Source: Micromonospora sp. NBC_00389 (GTDB lineage: Bacteria; Actinomycetota; Actinomycetes; Mycobacteriales; Micromonosporaceae). Taken from it: DNA of 64,000 nt. Location of the stretch: the NCBI RefSeq assembly GCF_036059255.1, contig NZ_CP107947.1:6076001-6140000 (forward strand). Direction: 5' to 3'. The position numbers and the translations under genes are program-made. Below are positions 43,136 to 51,101 of the stretch, one piece after another. The notes under the pieces were generated by a model that searched no databases, was not told the origin of the DNA, and was given only the letters and a program-made list of their open reading frames with translations. The stretch's first letter is position 1. Every line of letters starts with the position of its first letter.

Positions 43136-44080
43136 ATGATCAAACGGGTGAGGGTCGCGGTGGCGGGTGTTGGTAACAACACGTCAGCGTTGGTGCAGGG
43201 AATTTCCTTCTATCGACAGACCGGCAGTCTGGTTGGTATCCGCCGGCCGGTCATCGATGGCCTCGGCGTGGACGACATCGACTTCGTCGCCGCTTTCGCC
43301 ATGTCCGAGGACAAGGTTGGCAAAGATCTGACCGAGGCGATCTTCCTGCCACCGAACAACTTTCCCCGTCTCGCGGCCGACCTGCCGCCGTCGGGTGTCC
43401 CGGTGACCAGGGGCCTGGTCGACGCCAGCGAGGTCGATCGTGTGGCGGCGGCGTTGACCGGCGCTGAGGTGCTGCTGTACTCGGCACCCAGCGGCCGCCC
43501 GGATACGGCCAGGGCCTACGCCGAGGCCGCCTGCCGGGCAGGCGTCGCCTTCATCAACACCACATCCGACGCGATCGGCCGCGATCCACTCTGGATCGAT
43601 CGTTTCGAGGCGGCGGGCCTGCCGTTGCTCGGTGACGATCTGGCCAGCCAGTTCGGCACGTCGGTGGTGCACAACGCGCTGCTGCGGTTGCTGGAGGAGC
43701 GGGGTCTCACCCTGGCCAGTTCCTATCAGGTCAACCTGGGCGGTACCGAGGACTTCCGCAACCTGGCCGAGAACTCCAACACCAAGAAGCAGTCCAAGCT
43801 CAACGCCCTGTCGGCGGCGAACAAGGTGGAGATGGCCCCATTCGGGTATCTTTCGCAGCTGAAGTCGGAGAAGGTGGCACACCTCAGCATTGAGGCGCAG
43901 GGGTGGGGTGAGACTGCGGTGAGCCTTGACGTGAAGCTGAAGGTGCACGACCCGAGTGGCGCTGCCGGCGTCAACATCGATCTGATTCGCATCGCGGCGA
44001 GCGCGCTTCGCGATGGGCGTGGTGGTTATGCCGCCGAGGCGTCGCCCCTACTCAAGTCCCCGCCGGGCACGGCGATCTGA
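43136..44080 (+). CDS. Inositol-3-phosphate synthase-family protein
   Basis: A 314-residue NAD-dependent enzyme. AVAGVGNNTSALVQGISFY is the Rossmann motif, LLGDDLASQFGTSVVHNALL and YQVNLGGTEDFRNLAENS match the active-site region, NTKKQSKLNAL has the catalytic lysines, and EASPLLKSPPG closes the protein. MIPS turns glucose-6-phosphate to inositol-3-phosphate, for phosphatidylinositol, mycothiol or aminocyclitol antibiotics. It is shorter than typical bacterial Ino1 (about 360). Codons end in A or T more often than in neighbouring genes (GGTGTTGGTAACAAC, GATCTGATTCGCATC), so horizontal acquisition is possible. Confidence 0.85.
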   Translation: MIKRVRVAVAGVGNNTSALVQGISFYRQTGSLVGIRRPVIDGLGVDDIDFVAAFAMSEDKVGKDLTEAIFLPPNNFPRLAADLPPSGVPVTRGLVDASEVDRVAAALTGAEVLLYSAPSGRPDTARAYAEAACRAGVAFINTTSDAIGRDPLWIDRFEAAGLPLLGDDLASQFGTSVVHNALLRLLEERGLTLASSYQVNLGGTEDFRNLAENSNTKKQSKLNALSAANKVEMAPFGYLSQLKSEKVAHLSIEAQGWGETAVSLDVKLKVHDPSGAAGVNIDLIRIAASALRDGRGGYAAEASPLLKSPPGTAI

Positions 44081-44106
44081 CACGGACACCTGCCGGACAC
44101 CGGGCG

Positions 44107-44122
44107 GAAACGTAATCGTTTC
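44107..44122. promoter_or_regulatory. TetR-type operator candidate
   Basis: GAAACG-TAAT-CGTTTC is a perfect 6-bp inverted repeat about 90 bp before the TetR gene, and CGTTTCG recurs nearer the start at 44,191-44,197. TetR proteins commonly repress themselves through such sites. Spacing and number of sites are unproven. Confidence 0.4.
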
Positions 44123-44213
44123 GTCAGCCCGGTGCGACGCAGCTCATAAAACGCTGCACGATCACCCAACCGCGAACTAGGGTCAGTACGACATCGTTTC
44201 GCGGGGGGTCGGA

Positions 44214-44843
44214 ATGCTTGGCGGTCAGCAGGTGGGCGCGGGTGCCGGGGTGCCGGCTGCCCGGGGCGCCCGATGCTCCGACAGCGACCTGTTCGCCGTG
44301 GTCATCGAGGTGCTGCGCCAGGTCGGCTTCGACCGGTTGACCATCGACGCCATCGCCGCCCGCGCCCACGTCAGCAAGGCCACCATCTACCGGCGCTGGG
44401 ACGGCAAGACCGAACTGGTCGTCGCCGCCCTGCGCCACCGGCAGGTGGGCGTACACAACCCGCCCGACACCGGCTCACTGCGCGGCGACCTGATCGAGTT
44501 GCTGCGCGCCACGGCAGCTGTCTGCGCGGCCGACTGCGACCTGATGCAGGCGTTGGCCTTCGCCATGCGGACCAATCCCGAGCTGGAACGCCTGGTGCGC
44601 CACCAGGTGCTGCCCGCCGGGCGGGTGGCCAGCACGGCCATCCTGGTCCGCGCCGCCGCCCGGGGCGAAATCCCGCCCGAGGCCGGTGAACGGGAGCTGT
44701 TCCACGAGCTGGCGCCCGCGCTCTCCATGTCCCGCATCGTCGCGTCCGGCCTACCCGCCGATGACGCGTTCCTCACCCAGGTCGTCGACCAGGTGCTGAT
44801 TCCGGTGCTCCGCTACCAGCCCGACCGCCCGTCTCAGGCCTGA
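44214..44843 (+). CDS. TetR-family transcriptional regulator
   Basis: A 209-residue regulator. The N-terminal helix-turn-helix is SDLFAVVIEVLRQVGFDRLTIDAIAARAHVSKATIYRRWDGKTELVVAAL, about residues 22-70. The C-terminal ligand part is a helical bundle with a dimer helix near EIPPEAGERELFHELAPALS. It is followed after 35 bp by an exporter, so it most likely represses that pump and senses one of its substrates. ATG after GGGGGTCGGA. GAAACGTAATCGTTTC upstream is a possible operator. Confidence 0.88.
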   Translation: MLGGQQVGAGAGVPAARGARCSDSDLFAVVIEVLRQVGFDRLTIDAIAARAHVSKATIYRRWDGKTELVVAALRHRQVGVHNPPDTGSLRGDLIELLRATAAVCAADCDLMQALAFAMRTNPELERLVRHQVLPAGRVASTAILVRAAARGEIPPEAGERELFHELAPALSMSRIVASGLPADDAFLTQVVDQVLIPVLRYQPDRPSQA

Positions 44844-44878
44844 TCCACACCAGCAACATGCACACGGAAGGCTTCACC

Positions 44879-46372
44879 ATGCCCGGAACCACCTCGACCG
44901 CCCCCGGTGCGCCCGGTGCCGGGACGTCGACAGGCGCGCCGCACCCGAAGCGCTGGATCGCGCTGGCGATCATCGCGATCTCGCAGCTGATGGTGGTCCT
45001 GGACGCCACCATCGTGAACATCGCGCTCCCGCAGGCCCAGGCCGACCTCGGCATCAGCGACGCGAACCGGCAGTGGGTGGTCACGGCCTACACGCTGGCG
45101 TTCGGCGGCCTGCTACTGCTCGGCGGCCGGATCGCCGACTACTGGGGCCGCAAGCGGACCTTCCTGGTCGGCATGACCGGCTTCGCGCTGGCCTCCGCGC
45201 TGGGCGGTCTGGCCACCACCGGCGGGATGCTCTTCGCCGCCCGCGCGTTGCAGGGCGCCTTCGGCGCGCTGCTCGCCCCGGCCGCGCTGGCTCTGCTCAC
45301 CGTCCTGTTCACCGAGGCCACGGAGCGCGCCAAGGCGTTCGCGGTGTACGGCGCGATCGCCGGCGGTGGGTCCGCGGTCGGCCTGCTGCTCGGTGGGGTG
45401 CTCACCGAGTACGCCGACTGGCGCTGGTGCCTGCTGGTCAACATCCCGGTCGCCGCGGTCGCCATCGCCTTCGCCCTACCTCTGGTGCCGGAGAGCCGGG
45501 CGCACGGCAACACCCGCTATGACGTGCCCGGCGCGGTCGTCGTCACCGCCGGCCTGGTCTCCCTGGTGTACGGCTTCACCAAGGCCGCCGAGGACGGCTG
45601 GGACGCCGCCGCGACGCTCGGTTTCATCGCCGCCGGTGTGGCGCTGCTCGCCGCCTTCGTGGTGATCGAACTGCGCTCCAACCACCCGCTGCTGCCGATG
45701 CGGATCATCCTGGACCGCAACCGGGGCGGTGCGTACCTCGCCTCGACGCTTATCGGTGCCGGCCTGTTCGGCGCGTTCCTCTTCCTGACCTTCTACTTCC
45801 AGGTGGTGCTCCAGTACAAGCCGCTGGAGGCCGGGCTCGCCTCGCTGCCGGTCACCGCCGGCGTGCTGATCGCGGCGGGTGGGGCCAGCCAGTTGATGCC
45901 ACGGGTGGGTGCCAAGCCGCTGATGGTCGGCGGTGCCGTGCTCGCCGCCGCGGCCATGCTGCTGCTGACCCAGATCGACGTGGACACCTCGTTCCTCACC
46001 CACCTGCTGCCCGCCCAGGTCATCCTCGGCATGGGCCTCGGGTTCACGTTCGTGCCGCTGTCCAGCCTCGCCCTGGTCGGGGTGCCGGAGCACGACGCCG
46101 GCGCGGCCAGCGCGACGCTCAACGCCACCCAGCAGATCGGCGGCTCGCTGGGCACCGCACTGCTGAACACCATGTACACCAGCGCGGTCACCGCGTACCT
46201 GGCCTCCCGGGTACCGGATCCAGCCAACCAGATCAAGGCGCTGGTACACGGCTACAGCGTGGCGTTCGCCTGGGGCGCGGCGCTGATCGTGCTCGCCGGA
46301 CTGGCCACCGTGATCCTGGTCAAGGTGCGCAAGGAGGACGTCCCGACCGGTACCACCGTGCACATGGGCTGA
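44879..46372 (+). CDS. DHA2-family MFS drug exporter (14 TM segments)
   Basis: A 497-residue pump. Start taken at ATG after CGGAAGG; another ATG at 44,858 gives seven extra residues without a site. LDATIVNIALPQAQADLG (motif of the first helix), LGGRIADYWGRKRTFLVGM (loop 2-3), and GSAVGLLLGGVLTEYADWRWCLLVNIP (antiporter motif C) mark the EmrB/QacA group. About fourteen hydrophobic segments are visible. It expels drugs in exchange for protons. It follows TetR and precedes a strong terminator. Confidence 0.9.
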   Translation: MPGTTSTAPGAPGAGTSTGAPHPKRWIALAIIAISQLMVVLDATIVNIALPQAQADLGISDANRQWVVTAYTLAFGGLLLLGGRIADYWGRKRTFLVGMTGFALASALGGLATTGGMLFAARALQGAFGALLAPAALALLTVLFTEATERAKAFAVYGAIAGGGSAVGLLLGGVLTEYADWRWCLLVNIPVAAVAIAFALPLVPESRAHGNTRYDVPGAVVVTAGLVSLVYGFTKAAEDGWDAAATLGFIAAGVALLAAFVVIELRSNHPLLPMRIILDRNRGGAYLASTLIGAGLFGAFLFLTFYFQVVLQYKPLEAGLASLPVTAGVLIAAGGASQLMPRVGAKPLMVGGAVLAAAAMLLLTQIDVDTSFLTHLLPAQVILGMGLGFTFVPLSSLALVGVPEHDAGAASATLNATQQIGGSLGTALLNTMYTSAVTAYLASRVPDPANQIKALVHGYSVAFAWGAALIVLAGLATVILVKVRKEDVPTGTTVHMG

Positions 46373-46378
46373 GCCGAC

Positions 46379-46432
46379 CGCCGCCGCCGGCCGGCCCGCT
46401 CCGACCCGGAGTGGGACCGGCCGGCGGCGGCG
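46379..46432. terminator. Long hairpin terminator
   Basis: CGCCGCCGCCGGCCGG pairs perfectly with CCGGCCGGCGGCGGCG, and the inner CCCGCTCCG/CGGAGTGGG extends the stem with one mismatch. It starts 6 bp past the exporter stop. Confidence 0.75.
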
Positions 46433-46477
46433 TCCGGTAGCGTCCCGACCATCACCGAAAATCCGTTGAGGAGACAA

Positions 46478-47269
46478 ATGTCCACGGCTGCCGACCAGAT
46501 CATCAACGCTCTGCGCGCGGGCCACGAGGAGCTCGCCACGCTCGTCCGGGACCTCAAGGAAGACGACCTGCTGCTGCCGTCGGGAGCCAGCGAGTGGCAG
46601 GTGTCCCAGGTGCTCAGCCACCTGGGCAGCGGCGCGGAGATCAACCTCGCGACGCTGACCGCGGCTCGCACCGGCGCACCCGGCCCGGACGGCGACTTCA
46701 ACCGCGGCGTCTGGCAGCGCTGGGACGCGATGGCCCCGGCCGAACACGCCGCCGGGTTCCTCGCCGCCAACGAACGCCTCGTCGGGGCGTACGAGGCGCT
46801 GGACGCCGAGAGCCGAGCCTCGCTGCGGATCGACCTCGGCTTCCTGCCGGACCCGGTCGACGTCGCCACCGCGGGCCGGTTCCGGCTCAGCGAGTTCGCC
46901 CTGCACCAGTGGGACGTCGAGGTGGCGTTCAACCCGTTCGCGGCGGTGACGCCGGAGGCGGTGCCGCTGCTGCTCGACCAGGTCGGCGGCATGCTGGCGT
47001 GGACCAGCCGGCCACAGGAGCTGGCCGGCCGGGAGGCCACGCTGCTGGTACGACTGCAGGAGCCCGAGCAGACGTACGGGCTGCGGCTGGGCGAGCGGAT
47101 CGAGCTGACCGACGCGCCGCGGCAGCCGGACGGCGAGCTGACCGCCCCGGCCGAAGCGTGGCTGCGGTTGGCCACCGGGCGGCTGGGTTCCCAGCACACC
47201 CCGGACGGGGTGCGGGTGGCCGGCCCGGTGAGCCTGGACGACCTGCGCCGGGTCTTCGCCGGCTTCTGA
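46478..47269 (+). CDS. Maleylpyruvate isomerase-like (mycothiol-dependent) family protein
   Basis: A 263-residue protein starting at ATG after GAGGAGA. It has a four-helix DinB-like N-terminal domain (ALRAGHEELATLVRDLKEDDL, SEWQVSQVLSHLGSGAEIN, FALHQWDVEVAF), with His residues (SHLGSG and LHQWDVE) that may bind metal, and a beta-rich C-terminal part (RLQEPEQTYGLRLGERIELTD...DGVRVAGPVSLDDLRRVF). The pattern matches the MDMPI N-terminal-domain family, whose members include mycothiol-dependent isomerases. The reaction is not known. It ends at a terminator and does not appear to belong to the TetR/pump pair. Confidence 0.82.
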   Translation: MSTAADQIINALRAGHEELATLVRDLKEDDLLLPSGASEWQVSQVLSHLGSGAEINLATLTAARTGAPGPDGDFNRGVWQRWDAMAPAEHAAGFLAANERLVGAYEALDAESRASLRIDLGFLPDPVDVATAGRFRLSEFALHQWDVEVAFNPFAAVTPEAVPLLLDQVGGMLAWTSRPQELAGREATLLVRLQEPEQTYGLRLGERIELTDAPRQPDGELTAPAEAWLRLATGRLGSQHTPDGVRVAGPVSLDDLRRVFAGF

Positions 47270-47275
47270 GGAGTT

Positions 47276-47308
47276 GCCGCGCGGGCCGGTCATCCCGGCC
47301 CGCGCGGC
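47276..47308. terminator. Bidirectional hairpin terminator
   Basis: GCCGCGCGGGCCGG and CCGGCCCGCGCGGC form a perfect 14-bp stem with loop TCATC between two convergent genes. Confidence 0.78.
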
Positions 47309-47320
47309 CCGTCGGCACGG

Positions 47321-48520
47321 TCAGCCCTTCACGCAGACCACCTGCTTGAGGTGCGCCACCACCTGCACCAGGTCCTCCTGCTGGGCCATCACCTCAGTGA
47401 TGTCCTTGTACGCGCCGGGGATCTCGTCGACCACCCCGGCGTCCTTCCGGCACTCCACGCCAGCGGTCTGCGTGGCCAGATCCGTGGTGCTGAAGGTGCG
47501 CTTGGCCTGCGCCCGTGACATCCGCCGCCCAGCCCCGTGCGAGGCCGAGCAGTACGCGTCCGGGTTCCCCCGACCCCGCACGATGTACGACCCGGTGCCC
47601 ATCGACCCGGGGATGATGCCCAGGTCGCCCCGGCCGGCCCGGATCGCGCCCTTGCGGGTGACCAGCACGTCCACGCCGTCGTAGCTCTCCTCCGAGACGT
47701 AGTTGTGGTGACATGAGATGGGCTCGTCGTAACCGACCTGCGGGAAGTGCTCGCGCACCACGCCGCAGAGCAGGGCCAGCATGACCGCCCGGTTGCGCCG
47801 CGCGTACTCCTGCGCCCACCACAGGTCGCGCCGGTAGGCGTCCATCTCCGGCGTACCGGTGAGGAACACCGCAAGGTCCCGGTCGGGCAGGTCGACGTTG
47901 TGCGGCAGCCGTCGCGCCACCCCGATGTGCCGCTCGGCCAGCTCCTTGCCGATGTTGCGCGATCCGGAGTGCAGCATCAGCCACACCCGTCCCTCGTCGG
48001 CACCACCCTGCTCCAGGCAGACCTCGATGAAGTGGTTACCCCCGCCGAGGGTGCCGAGCTGCCGCTGGGCCCGGGTCTCCAGCTGCGCCACCCGCCGGTC
48101 CAGCCCGGCGAACCGGCCCCAGAAGTCGTCCCAGCCGGCCTGCTCCAGACCACGCACCCGGCGCGGGTCGACCGCCTTGTCCCGCTGGGCGAAGCCGACC
48201 GGGATGGTGGCCTCGATCGCGGAGCGCAGCCCGGCCAGGTCGTCCGGCAGGTCGGCGGCGGTCAGCGAGGTACGGACCGCCGACATGCCGCAGCCGATGT
48301 CCACGCCGACGGCGGCCGGCGAGACGGCCTGCCGCATGGCGATGACCGAGCCGACGGTGGCGCCCTTGCCGAAGTGCACGTCCGGCATCACCGCGACGCC
48401 CTGCACCCAGGGCAGCGCGCCGATGTTGCGCAGCTGCCGGGCGGCCTGCGGCTCGATGGCGTACGGGTCGGTCCAGACCCGGACCGGTGCCCGGGTGCCG
48501 GCGAGGGGGGTGAATCCCAT
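47321..48520 (-). CDS. rtcB: RtcB-type RNA ligase, full length
   Basis: A 399-residue RtcB, starting at ATG 48,520 after AAGGAGA. All family sites are visible: VMPDVHFGKGATVGSV, the Mn pair in VGVDIGCGMSAV, GGGNHFIE, HSGSRNIGKELAERH, CHHNYVSEE and the guanylated-histidine segment YCSASHGAGRRMSR. The enzyme ligates 2',3'-cyclic-phosphate and 5'-OH RNA ends using GTP. It differs from the partial RtcB at 1-510. It lies downstream of the small ORF at 48,669-48,800 and the ribosome-protection gene on the same strand, so RNA repair may be controlled together with them. Confidence 0.95.
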   Translation of the reverse strand: MGFTPLAGTRAPVRVWTDPYAIEPQAARQLRNIGALPWVQGVAVMPDVHFGKGATVGSVIAMRQAVSPAAVGVDIGCGMSAVRTSLTAADLPDDLAGLRSAIEATIPVGFAQRDKAVDPRRVRGLEQAGWDDFWGRFAGLDRRVAQLETRAQRQLGTLGGGNHFIEVCLEQGGADEGRVWLMLHSGSRNIGKELAERHIGVARRLPHNVDLPDRDLAVFLTGTPEMDAYRRDLWWAQEYARRNRAVMLALLCGVVREHFPQVGYDEPISCHHNYVSEESYDGVDVLVTRKGAIRAGRGDLGIIPGSMGTGSYIVRGRGNPDAYCSASHGAGRRMSRAQAKRTFSTTDLATQTAGVECRKDAGVVDEIPGAYKDITEVMAQQEDLVQVVAHLKQVVCVKG

Positions 48521-48668
48521 GGCGGTCTCCTTGTGTCGTGCCGGCACCAGCATCGCGCGGGGTGACCGGAAATGATTGCGCGCCAGGCGGCCGGGCGCGG
48601 AAGCTCGTCGGATATGAAAAGGCCGCCCGACCCTCAATGGGTGGGCGGCGGCGTCTGACGCGCTGGCG
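48521..48668. other. rtcB leader region
   Basis: The 148 bp between the 43-codon ORF and rtcB hold the minus-strand terminator at 48,622-48,649 and then, closer to rtcB, sequence that could contain its own promoter. TGACGC-GCTG-GCGTCA at 48,656-48,671 is a small palindrome at the stop codon of the small ORF. Confidence 0.4.
48622..48649 (-). terminator. Rho-independent-type terminator on minus strand
   Basis: On the minus strand GCCGCCC-ACCC-ATTGA-GGGT-(C)-GGGCGGC forms a stem of 11 bp with one bulge, followed directly by CTTTTC. It follows the 43-codon ORF and would separate the ribosome-protection transcript from rtcB, or attenuate read-through. Confidence 0.65.
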
Positions 48669-48800
48669 TCAGGGGTGACGCCGCCCCAACTGCCGGCCCT
48701 GACCGGGCTGGCCGAGACACCGGTACCGCGCGCCCGAGGGCAACCCGGCACCGGCACCTGGCGTGCGCCAGGTGGCTTTGGTGCGGATGCGCTGCGACAC
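48669..48800 (-). CDS. Small basic 43-residue ORF upstream of rtcB
   Basis: A GTG start after GGGGAG (six-base gap) opens a 44-codon frame ending in TGA. The product is basic (SQRIRTKATWRTPGAGAG; RYRCLGQPGQGRQLGRRHP) with no domain. The frame is followed by a terminator hairpin. It could be a true small protein or a translated leader of rtcB; CACCTGGC-GTGC-GCCAGGTG inside it also forms an 8-bp hairpin. A minus-strand palindrome at 48,866-48,883 lies just upstream. In DNA this GC-rich, chance ORFs are common. Confidence 0.35.
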   Translation of the reverse strand: MSQRIRTKATWRTPGAGAGLPSGARYRCLGQPGQGRQLGRRHP

Positions 48801-48865
48801 GGCGTACTCCCCGGGCTCTGATCGGTTGACCTTGCGCCGATGACGCTAGGCGGGCCGGGACCGGT

Positions 48866-48883
48866 CCGCAATGGATATTGCGG
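48866..48883. promoter_or_regulatory. Palindrome sharing half-sites with the WYL operator candidate
   Basis: CCGCAAT-GGAT-ATTGCGG is a perfect 7-bp inverted repeat, lying between the ribosome-protection gene and the small ORF/rtcB. The same ATTGCGG half-site, in the opposite arrangement, occurs in the longer palindrome at 51,058-51,082. Confidence 0.45.
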
Positions 48884-48901
48884 CAGGCCCGGCCGCGCCC
48901 G

Positions 48902-50902
48902 CTACCGGCCGCCGACGACCCGGCGGGCGACCGCCAGCAGGTACTCCTTGCGGTCCAGCGGGTTGTGATCCCAGCGGAGCCGGGTGGGAGCCGGGCCGCG
49001 CACCGGCCGGTACCGATCGAACGCGGTCTCCAACACGCCCTCGCCCCGGGTCAGCGCCGGAAGCCGGCGCTCCAGCGCGTGTACCCGGCCCGCCGGGATC
49101 TCCCCCTCCACCAGGTACGACGTGCCCTGGCCGGTGGTGTTGGTCGGCACCGCGTCCAGCCGGGCCAGCGCGGGAAGCAGGGTGCCGAGGATGTCGCCCG
49201 GCGCCTCCAGCCGGAATCGGTGCACCGGCTCGTGGACCCGGGTGCCGGCCCGGGTGAGCGCGGCCATCAACACCAGCGGGGTGAGGTTGCGGAAGTCCCC
49301 CGCCGTGCTGGACATGCTCTTGTCGAAGGTGCCGTGGGAGTGGCTCTGCCGGGCCCAGTAGCCGGCGTGGGTCATCGTCACCTCGCAGTCGGGGACCTGC
49401 CAGCCGTGCGGCCCCTGACGCAGCGTCCGGTGCACGGTCTCCTCGACGGCGGCGAAGAAGGCCGGCGGCATCGATCCCAGCTCGACGCTGAGCCGGAAGC
49501 TCACCCCGGCCCCGGCCGGTGCGGGGGCCACCCGCAACCCGACGGTGGCCAGGAACGGGTTGGGCGCCACGGCGATCACCTCGACCGCCGCGCCGACGCC
49601 GCACACCCGCTCCACGTGCACCGTGCTGCTCTCCCGGAAGGTCACCGCCACTCCGAAGTCGTCGGCCAGGGTGGCCTGGATGACCTCCTTCTGCACCTCG
49701 CCGTAGAGCGAGAGGGTCATCTCGTGCTGCCGGTCGTCCTGCCGCAGGTTGATCAGTGGATCCTGCTCGGCGAGCTGGCTCAGCGCGGCGTGTGCCGCGA
49801 CCCGGTCGGCGGGCCGGGCCGGGACCACGACGGTCTCCAGAGTCGGCGGCGCGAAGTGCCGGTCCCCGTCGGCGCGTTCGTGGAGTACGCCGACCGGGTC
49901 GCCGATCCGCGCTTCGGTCAGGCCCCACAGCCGGGCGATGTGGCCCGCGCCGACCGACGACGCCGCGACGTCGGCGCCGTCGGCGACGACGCGTACGGCG
50001 GTGACCAGGGCCGCACCGGCCGCGCCGACGCGGATCCGATCACGCACCCGGATCGTGCCGGCGAAGAGCCGGACCAGGGCGATCTTCTCCCCCGCCGGGC
50101 CGCGCTCGATGGCGAAGACGGTGCCGGAGACCGGGGCGTCGGCGTCGCCCCGAACCGTGGGCAACAGCTCGGTGATGCCGGCTATCAGCGCGTCCACCCC
50201 GGCGCCGGTGATCGCCGAGCCGGCGAACACCGGATGGACCAGCGCCCGGCCGGTCCAGACCGCCAGCGCCCGGCGCAGCCGGGGGTACGGCAGTGCCGAG
50301 GTGTCCGCCACCCAGTCGGCGAGCAGCGCGTCGTCCTGCCCGGCGAGCAGGTCGAGCAGCCGGTCGGTGAACGTGTCGTCGGCCGGGCCGTACGGCGTGC
50401 AGTGGGCGTCCCGGGTGCCGGGCGCCGCCACCGAAGCCATCGCCACCACGGACGGGGTCAGCCTCTCCGCGACGGCCCGCAGCACCCGATCGGGGTCGGC
50501 CCCGGCCCGGTCGACCTTGTTCACGAAGATCAGCGTCGGGATGCGCAGCCGGCGCAGGGTGCGCATCAGCACGCGGGTCTGCGGCTGGACCCCCTCCACC
50601 GCGGAGATCACCAGTACCGCGCCGTCGAGCACGCCGAGCACCCGTTCGACCTCGGCGATGAAGTCCGGGTGCCCGGGGGTGTCGATCAGGTTGACGGTCA
50701 CGTCGTCCACCACGAAGGAGACGACGGCGGAGCGGATGGTGATGCCGCGTTGTCGTTCCAACGCCAGGGAGTCGGTGCGGGTGCTGCCCGCGTCGACGCT
50801 GCCGATCTCGTCGAGCACACCGACGTCGTGCAGCAGTCGCTCGGTCAGGCTGGTCTTACCGGCATCGACGTGCGCCAGGATGCCGAGGTTGAGGGTTTTC
50901 AC
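48902..50902 (-). CDS. Otr(A)/Tet(M)-type ribosomal protection GTPase
   Basis: A 666-residue EF-G-like translational GTPase, close to Otr(A) in length. G1 AHVDAGKTSLTE, the switch-1 RGITI, G3 DTPGHPDF, G4 NKVD and the later beta-barrel and EF-G domains IV-V are all present. HAGYWARQSHSHG and STAGDFRNLTPLVLMAAL in domain IV resemble the Otr(A) loop that displaces tetracycline from the 30S A site, whereas Tet(M) has a different loop. The start is GTG 50,902 with GAAGGA about 12 bases upstream. A leader ORF overlaps it. The divergent WYL regulator and two related palindromes point to regulated expression. Resistance or general ribosome rescue is possible. Confidence 0.9.
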   Translation of the reverse strand: MKTLNLGILAHVDAGKTSLTERLLHDVGVLDEIGSVDAGSTRTDSLALERQRGITIRSAVVSFVVDDVTVNLIDTPGHPDFIAEVERVLGVLDGAVLVISAVEGVQPQTRVLMRTLRRLRIPTLIFVNKVDRAGADPDRVLRAVAERLTPSVVAMASVAAPGTRDAHCTPYGPADDTFTDRLLDLLAGQDDALLADWVADTSALPYPRLRRALAVWTGRALVHPVFAGSAITGAGVDALIAGITELLPTVRGDADAPVSGTVFAIERGPAGEKIALVRLFAGTIRVRDRIRVGAAGAALVTAVRVVADGADVAASSVGAGHIARLWGLTEARIGDPVGVLHERADGDRHFAPPTLETVVVPARPADRVAAHAALSQLAEQDPLINLRQDDRQHEMTLSLYGEVQKEVIQATLADDFGVAVTFRESSTVHVERVCGVGAAVEVIAVAPNPFLATVGLRVAPAPAGAGVSFRLSVELGSMPPAFFAAVEETVHRTLRQGPHGWQVPDCEVTMTHAGYWARQSHSHGTFDKSMSSTAGDFRNLTPLVLMAALTRAGTRVHEPVHRFRLEAPGDILGTLLPALARLDAVPTNTTGQGTSYLVEGEIPAGRVHALERRLPALTRGEGVLETAFDRYRPVRGPAPTRLRWDHNPLDRKEYLLAVARRVVGGR

Positions 50903-50966
50903 GCAGCGTCATGTCCTTCGGGTCGGTGACAGGTCCCTTCTGGTCGGACATCGGCGCAGCACGCAT
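50856..50966 (-). CDS. 36-residue leader ORF overlapping the ribosome-protection gene start
   Basis: On the minus strand AGGAGG-TAGTA-ATG gives the strongest translation start in the region. The frame codes a basic peptide beginning MRAAPMSDQKGPVTDP and ends at 50,856, after crossing the GTG start of the GTPase gene (50,902) in another frame by 47 bases. Translation of this ORF would run through the weaker start of the resistance gene, so it could regulate it by attenuation or coupling, as leader peptides do for tet(M) and erm genes. Its conservation is not known. Confidence 0.55.
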   Translation of the reverse strand: MRAAPMSDQKGPVTDPKDMTLRENPQPRHPGARRCR

Positions 50967-51057
50967 TACTACCTCCTGAAGGTTGGTGGCGGTTTCGGGT
51001 AGTTCAGCAGGCGGTCGCGGCGCCGGGCAACCGATTAACCGCGCGCCTGCGGGCGAC

Positions 51058-51082
51058 ATTGCGGAACATGGGCTTCCGCAAT
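51058..51082. promoter_or_regulatory. 25-bp palindrome between ribosome-protection gene and WYL regulator
   Basis: ATTGCGGAA-CATGGGC-TTCCGCAAT is a perfect 9-bp inverted repeat, ending 19 bp before the WYL ATG and on the promoter side of the divergent leader ORF and GTPase. Its position suggests binding by the adjacent WYL regulator. Confidence 0.6.
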
Positions 51083-51101
51083 AACTGGCAGACTCGCGGA
51101 C

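Noticed and set aside
51058..51082. The palindrome as a terminator
   Set aside because: It lies between divergent genes rather than after one, so an operator is more likely.
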